A DNA stretch of 64,000 nt, from positions 558,001 to 622,000 of the forward strand of contig NW_026870038.1 in assembly GCF_029168945.1 (NCBI RefSeq), in the 5' to 3' direction. The notes under the pieces are model-generated. The model had not been told where the DNA came from, searched no databases, and was given only the letters and a program-made list of their open reading frames with translations. This document shows, piece after piece, positions 58,639-64,000 of this stretch. The DNA comes from Cannabis sativa (taxonomy: Eukaryota > Streptophyta > Magnoliopsida > Rosales > Cannabaceae). Made by a program: the position numbers and the translations under genes. How positions within the stretch are numbered: the first letter of the stretch is position 1; every line of letters begins with the position of its first letter.

Positions 58639-58981
58639 CAAAAATAAATGTGACTATATAAGTAGATTTAATAGTTTGTCCTTTAGTCAAAATATCTTTT
58701 TTTAAAAAAATTAAAATAATTAAATAACAATATTTTACATATTTAATTTAAAATTAAAAATATAGTATCTATATCTCATATATAAAGTTGTGTTTGTCTC
58801 ATGTTTTCTCTTAGCTTCAATCTTTCATTTCCACTACTTTTCTTGATTCACAAGTTATGTTCATATTCCTTTGCTTTACTCTAATAATTTCTTCATAAAG
58901 TCATTAATTATATATTGAAAGAAGATTATTAATTAACTCTCTCTATCTCCTTCTAATAATTTTCATCTTAATTAATTTCTA

Positions 58982-59299
58982 ATGGCTTCAATGGCTGCTA
59001 GTACAATATCTATAACTCTCCCTATTGTGGCTGCTGCTCTTGGTCTTTACTTATGTGATAAAGGCCACCCCAAGACTAATAAAAAGGTAATAAATAACCA
59101 AAGAATCATTTATTTATTTATTTTTTTTTTGAATAATCTAAGGAATTAATCAAGTACTTGTGATGTTCAGGAATCTGGAGATGAGATTCGAAATACTGTG
59201 TCTAGATCAAGAACAATGGAGGTTAAGAGTACTAATAGGATTCCAAAGTTTGCTCCTCAATTTGATGGGTTGGATTGTTTTGAGACTTTTGTTGCTTGA
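58982..59299 (+). CDS. Short membrane-anchored-type protein with C-terminal FAPQFDGLDCFET motif
   Basis: Two exons, 58982-59086 and 59171-59299, encode 77 residues. Residues about 9-24 (ISITLPIVAAALGLYL) form a hydrophobic segment, possibly a signal anchor. A short basic/charged linker follows (CDKGHPKTNKK, then VSRSRTMEVKST). The end is IPKFAPQFDGLDCFETFVA, the same signature as in the protein at 55724-55996. The intron has GT-AG borders and keeps frame. The two genes lie 3 kb apart on the same strand, suggesting an old local duplication with divergent N termini. Function is unknown. Confidence 0.7.
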
Positions 59300-59800
59300 T
59301 ATATTGATATCATGTATGTATGGTGTTTAATATTAGGAACATCTATATGTGTATAACTATATGTAATTTTTTTAAGATTTATCATTAGAGATAGAAATTA
59401 AACTTTAATATATGTGATTATGCTGTTATTTATTCACAGGTTCAACTCTCTATACTTAATTTGAATTGATTATATCATGATTGACTCTCTTGTTCATCAT
59501 AACCCTCTTATTATGTTTATTAATGAATTGGCAAGAAATTCATATGAAAGAAAACATATGATTCAAGTTGAGAAGAGATAGAGAAAGAACAATGGAAATT
59601 CTGTAAGAGAAAGCACTGTGAAAATGAAAATAGTATAAAATAATATTGGGTAATTAGTATGTACCCTTATGAATTAAATTGGCAAGAAATTCAGTAAGAA
59701 AATGCATTGTGAAATTCTGAAATATTTTTATCTAATTTTTAAGTATTTACAACAGTACACAAGTGTCTTATATTATTCTAAGGACAAAGAATCTGTGTGT
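59300..59800. other. Intergenic DNA between two convergent short genes
   Basis: AT-rich with no ORF of note. It probably contains the 3'UTRs of the 58982 gene (+) and the 59801 gene (-). A repeated phrase TTGGCAAGAAATTCA occurs near 59528 and 59680. Confidence 0.5.
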
Positions 59801-60261
59801 TCACAATCTCTTTCTCACATTTGAAAATCTTCTTGCCACCCCAAATATAACTGCCTTTGTTAACAGTCCTTTGTCAAAAGTGCAAGCAAAGATTATAGCC
59901 CCCCCAAGAATTAGTAGCTTCGGTATATTTCTACCCTGCGGTTTTTCAGATAAAGTATCTACTCGAGTCTCTGATGAATCGCCGTTACCATCATCATTGT
60001 CGCCATCTACCAACATTGCTCTCATGTAATCGGGATTGATTTTGCTGTTGATATTAGCCATAAAAGCCTGTCGAGAGAGTGAGATTCCTGATGCTCTTTC
60101 TTTCTGATATGCCCTGAAACCGGTGTCCATGTTTTTGACAGTACCCCACATTCCTTTCTTCACTCCAATCTTAGCGATTTCCCATGGAATTCCCATGTCT
60201 TCGTGATGGAAGAGCAGCACTTCACAGGCGGTAAGCTGACCGTCACCACTCATTGATTCCA
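59801..60261 (-). CDS. Unrecognised one-span membrane protein, 5' part uncertain
   Basis: An open frame of about 153 residues ends at 59801. It reads VESMSGDGQLTACEVLLFHH, then a soluble region with DMGIPWEIAKIGVKKGMWG and ASGISLSRQAFMANINSKIN. An acidic Asp/Asn stretch is followed by one hydrophobic segment (IPKLLILGGAIIFACTF) and a basic tail. The codon pattern looks like a genuine gene. The sequence TTTTTTGAAGCAG before 60261 looks like a splice acceptor, so the upstream exon is elsewhere. A copia LTR begins only 51 bp upstream. A ten-base candidate exon with ATG (60396-60405, donor GTACGC) inside that LTR would join in frame and give 156 residues. Alternatively translation starts at an internal Met, or the true first exon lies beyond the element. 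I do not recognise the family. Confidence 0.6.
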
Positions 60262-60311
60262 CTGCTTCAAAAAACATAGAGACAAGAGGTTATAACAGTG
60301 ATTGATCAAAG

Positions 60312-60777
60312 TGTTAGAATACTGTAAACTCTGAATATAGCCCTAATTAATTCAAGAGAATCAAACAATAAGATTAAGGAATAGCGGAAGCGTACCGGAG
60401 TCCATAGAATCGACCTTTAAATGATCTTTATTAGTATGATCTTCCAATTTGCATCAAAACCTTTCTCTGAAAGTTTTTCTCTTGGTGATGGGGATACAAG
60501 AGTTCTGTAAAATTATTGATACGATGCAAAATGGGGACCCATACCTGTTATATTACCAACTGTTACAACGAGCTTGGTAATATTTATTAATAATTTCTAA
60601 TTTGGCCCCTCATCAAATCAGAAACTATCTAATTGGTATCCACATATTAAAATCATGACAATCATGCCCTTAAGTCATAAACTTTATTTCAAAATAGACC
60701 ACATAAATTTGACTTATTTATTTGATGACCTAACACACATTTTATATATACAATTGTGACCCCAATTATTTCTAACA
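60312..60777 (-). mobile_element. 3' LTR of a Ty1/copia element
   Basis: On the minus strand the 466-bp segment starts TGTTAGAAATAATTGG at 60777 and ends GTATTCTAACA at 60312, giving TGTTAG...CTAACA inverted termini. A TATA-like TATATATAAAATG lies near 60740-60752. A polypurine tract CAGTGGGAGAT abuts the start (60778-60790), as expected between the internal region and the 3' LTR. The 5' LTR lies beyond the window. Confidence 0.75.
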
Positions 60778-63700
60778 ATCTCCCACTGGGTCACATATGT
60801 ATACATATAAATGTGTTAACCTTATTGAGCTCATAACTTTGTCATCATAACCATAGGCATGTGCAATCTCGTTCATTAACTATATCAACATAGGATCAAA
60901 GCGATTTTCGTTGTATCAATCACAACTAAACCCATCAATGGTCACATATATCAACATAGCCAAATGACATAGATCAATCATGATAATGTGGTATGAAAAT
61001 TACATGCATGGTGATCTATTCATGTCAATTTTCAATTGGTCCTACTTTACTTTATGGAGATCAAAACTTTAGCTTAAATGTACAAAGTGAAATAAACTGA
61101 ATAACATAATTTCTGATCAGAAAAATATCCAAATACACATGTTTTATAAAACAAATAAAACACATTAAAGACAAACTCCCACTGAATCTAGATATCCTCA
61201 TAATCTAAAACACCCATACGAGCAGTGTGCTCATGAAAGACCTTGGGTGGCAAACCCTTAGTAAGGGGGTCTGCAATCATGGAGTTTGTACCTAAGTGTT
61301 CTATACAAATCATCCACTTTGTACCCTTTCTTTTACAACAAGGAACTTGATGTCAATGTGTTTTGACTTCGTCGAGCTCCTATTGTTGTTGGAATACAAT
61401 ACAGCTGATTTATTGTCACAATACAACTTAAGTGGTCTTTCAATTCCATCCACAATGCGCAGCCCGGTTGACAAAGTTCCTCGACCATATACCATGGTTG
61501 GATGCCTCATAACATGCAACAAATTCTGCTGCCATGGTGGATGAAGCTATGAGTGTTTGTTTTGCACTCCTCCATGATATAGCTCCACCACCTAACAGAT
61601 ATATGTAGCCCGAAGTAGATCTCCTACTATCTTGGCATCCCGCAAAGTCAGAGTCAGAGTATCCAATGATCTCAAATTGATCTGACCTCCTATATGTGAG
61701 CATGTACTCTCTTGTTCTCTTCAAATATCTCATAACCTTTTTGGCTGCTTTCCAGTGATCAATTCCTGGATTGCTTAAGTATCTGCCTAACACTCCAACA
61801 ATGTACGCTATATCCGGACGCGTACAAACTTGAGCATACATAAGACTCCCAACAGCTGAAGCATAAGGAATCTTTTGCATTTCTTGAATTTCAAGGCTTC
61901 CTTTAGGGCATTGTTTAAGACAAAATTTGTCTCCTTTAACGACAGGGGTATCACCTGGTCTACAATCTTGCATGCCAAACCGTTTGAGTACTTTATCGAT
62001 ATAGCTCTTTTGTGATAATCCAAGAATACCCCGAGAACGGTCTCGAAGTATTTGAATTCCTAAAACAAAAGAGGCGTCACCAAGATCTTTCATCTCAAAA
62101 TGCTTCGATAGAAATCTCTTGGTTTCGTGCAATAAGCCTATATCATTAGTGGCAAGCAATATGTCATCGACATATAGAACCAGAAATATACACTTACTCC
62201 CACTAAACTTATGATACACACAATCATCAACAGCATTCATCTCAAAACCAAATAAGAGAACCACTTGATGAAATTTGCGGTACCATTGACGGGAAGCTTG
62301 CTTGAGTCATAGATGGATTTCTTTAATTTGCAAACCATATTCTTTGGGTCCACCAACCACAAAGTTTCTGGTTGCTCCATATAAATTGTCTCATCAATGT
62401 CGCCATTGGGAAACGCTGTTTTAACATCCATCCGATGTAACTCGAAGATCAAACTCGAGCAACAAGTGCCATTATTATCCTAAAAGAAGTCTTTCGATGA
62501 AACCGGAGAGAAAGTCTCTTTATAATCAATGCCTTCTTTCTGAGTATAGCCTTTTGCTACAAGACGTGCCTTAAACCTCACCACATTACCATTTTCATCC
62601 CTCTTGGTTTTAAATATCCATTTACAACCAATTGGTTTTACACCTTCTGGTAATGGGACAACTTCCCAAACTTTATTGTCTTGCATAGACTTATTCTCTT
62701 CATTCATGGCATCATTCCACTTTTGAGAGTTAGAACTTTTCATGGCCTGATGAAAATTGATTGGATCATCTTCCATCATTCCAATGCCATCCTCATGTTC
62801 TTGAAGATACACTATGTATTCATCTGGATTAATAGCATTTCTTCTTTCTCTAGTGGATCGTCGCAAAGGCACTTGTTCTTGAGGTTGTTGAGTTTGTACC
62901 TCTGGGGTTTGATTGACTATGTTTGGTTGCTCTTGATCTAAAACTTGATCAATATTAGGATTAGAATCCTGAACATTGTCAAAAGCAACTATTGGAATAG
63001 GAATCAACTCATCTTGAGAAGTGGGTGATTCTAAATCCTCCTCAAAAACAAAGTCTTTAACCGTATTTCTCCCCCCAAACTCAATATCCTCAAAAAACTT
63101 TGCAGTTCCGTTTCAAATATATTCTTTACTTTGGGATCATAAAACTTGAAACCCACTAGATCGTTCGTAATATCCAATAAAGTACTGCTCACGGTTTTAG
63201 GTTCCAGCTTCTTTTCATTTGGCCTATAAGGCCTAGCCTCATTGGACATCCCCAAACATGAAAGTGCTTAAGACTAGGCTTTTGCCCCGTCCAAAGCTCA
63301 TAAGGTGTTTTTGCGGTGCTTTAGTTGGTACCCTATTCAAAATGTAGGTCTGCCGTCTTAAGTGCCTCTCCCCAGTGATTCCGGTAAGGTTGAATGACTG
63401 ATCATACTCCTTACCATATCTTTAAGAGTACGGTTTCGTCTTTCTGAAGAACACCATTCATGCTAGGAGATCCTGGCATGGTGTACCGTGGGACAATTCC
63501 ACACTCCTCTAGATATCCGGCAAAAGGTCCCGGACGTTGTTCACACCGATCCGTCATATCCGCCATAGTACTCACCACCACGGTCGGACGACTTGCTTTA
63601 TTCTTTTGCTAAGTTGATTCTCAACTTCGGCCTTAAAAGATTTGAACACGTCCAACACTTGAGACTTTTCATGAAGTAGAAATAGGTACGCATATCTTGA

Positions 63701-64000
63701 GTAATCATCTATGAATGATACGAAATATCGTTGACCATTCCAAGAAGGTGTAGGAAATGGCCCACAAATATCTGTATGTATCAACTCTAAGACATCTATA
63801 GCTCTTTTCGCACCCAATTTCTTTGTTTTGGTCTGTTTTCCTTTGATGCATTCAATGCAAACATCAAAGTCTGAAAAATCAATTGAATCTAAAATTCCAT
63901 CAGACACAAGTCGCTCAACTCTATTTCTAGAGATGTGACCTAACCGTTTGTGCCATAAGGAACTTGATTTTTCATTATCTATTTTACGCTTAGTACCACG
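60778..64000 (-). mobile_element. Ty1/copia retrotransposon pol, frame-broken, truncated by the window end
   Basis: Read on the minus strand, the order is integrase, reverse transcriptase, RNase H, the copia order. Integrase is partial at 63572-63907, with a GKQTKTKK zinc-domain end and HTDICGPFP and FIDDYSRY core motifs. A linker with SRRSTRERR-like basic sequence is near 62.85 kb. RT begins WNDAMNEE and WIFKTKRDENG (62480-62760), followed by a catalytic YVDDILLA segment near 62.17 kb. RNase H has YSDSDFAGC, LYCDNKSAV and KHIDIKF (61310-61680). Frameshifts between blocks (near 61.5, 62.25, 62.46, 63.03 and 63.3-63.57 kb) mean no continuous polyprotein. About 0.5 kb of untranslated sequence separates RNase H from the polypurine tract. 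Confidence 0.88.

Overview
This window is nuclear DNA from a dicot-type flowering plant. It is AT-rich throughout. It has spliced genes with short GT-AG introns, families restricted to plants (CID-type PABP interactors, a SYP81 syntaxin, an INT-type inositol transporter, a plant SR splicing factor), Ty1/copia and LINE relics, and many small inverted-repeat elements (MITEs). I cannot name the species from sequence alone. No bacterial operon, CRISPR array, rRNA or convincing intact tRNA gene was seen.

Layout. 1-5.3 kb is AT-rich intergenic DNA with a Helitron-type 3' end and a nested MITE cluster. 5.3-10.8 kb holds two convergent RNA-binding-protein genes: a six-exon single-RRM protein (+) and a ten-exon CID8-13-type PABP-interacting protein with PAM2 and two RRMs (-). 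10.8-29.8 kb is a repeat-rich desert. It contains a decayed copia gag, an unusual array of palindromic CCCAGGTTGACA-type motifs interrupted by a hAT element, a decayed ORF in a larger repeat, a LINE relic split by an LTR, and two large inverted-repeat elements. 29.8-41 kb carries two minus-strand genes: the TFIIIC 90-kDa-subunit homologue (15 exons) and an SF2/ASF-type SR splicing factor (12 coding exons and a long 5'UTR intron). 41.6-43.1 kb carries 60S acidic ribosomal protein P1 (+), divergent from the SR gene. 43.5-44.4 kb has an inverted pair of LINE 3' ends. 45.3-49.1 kb is syntaxin SYP81 (-). 50.4-52.8 kb is an inositol-transporter gene (+). 55.7-59.3 kb has two short plus-strand genes that share a C-terminal FAP-x-x-DG-x-x-CFET signature. 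59.8-60.3 kb is a small one-membrane-span protein of unknown function (-). 60.3-64 kb is a minus-strand Ty1/copia element (3' LTR, RNase H, reverse transcriptase, part of integrase) with broken reading frames, running off the window end.

How the genes fit together. They are ordinary eukaryotic genes, not an operon. Several act in RNA metabolism and gene expression (RRM protein, CID protein, SR factor, TFIIIC90, RPP1), but this may be chance. I reconstructed exon joins for the seven multi-exon housekeeping-type genes and for the second short gene. All keep frame from start to stop, so these genes look intact.

I did not find a convincing new multi-gene system. The most unusual items are the palindromic motif array at 15.78-17.52 kb, the pair of short proteins with a shared C-terminal signature, the copia LTR lying just upstream of the 59.8-kb gene, and the duplicated TGGGCY-rich promoter block between the SR gene and RPP1.
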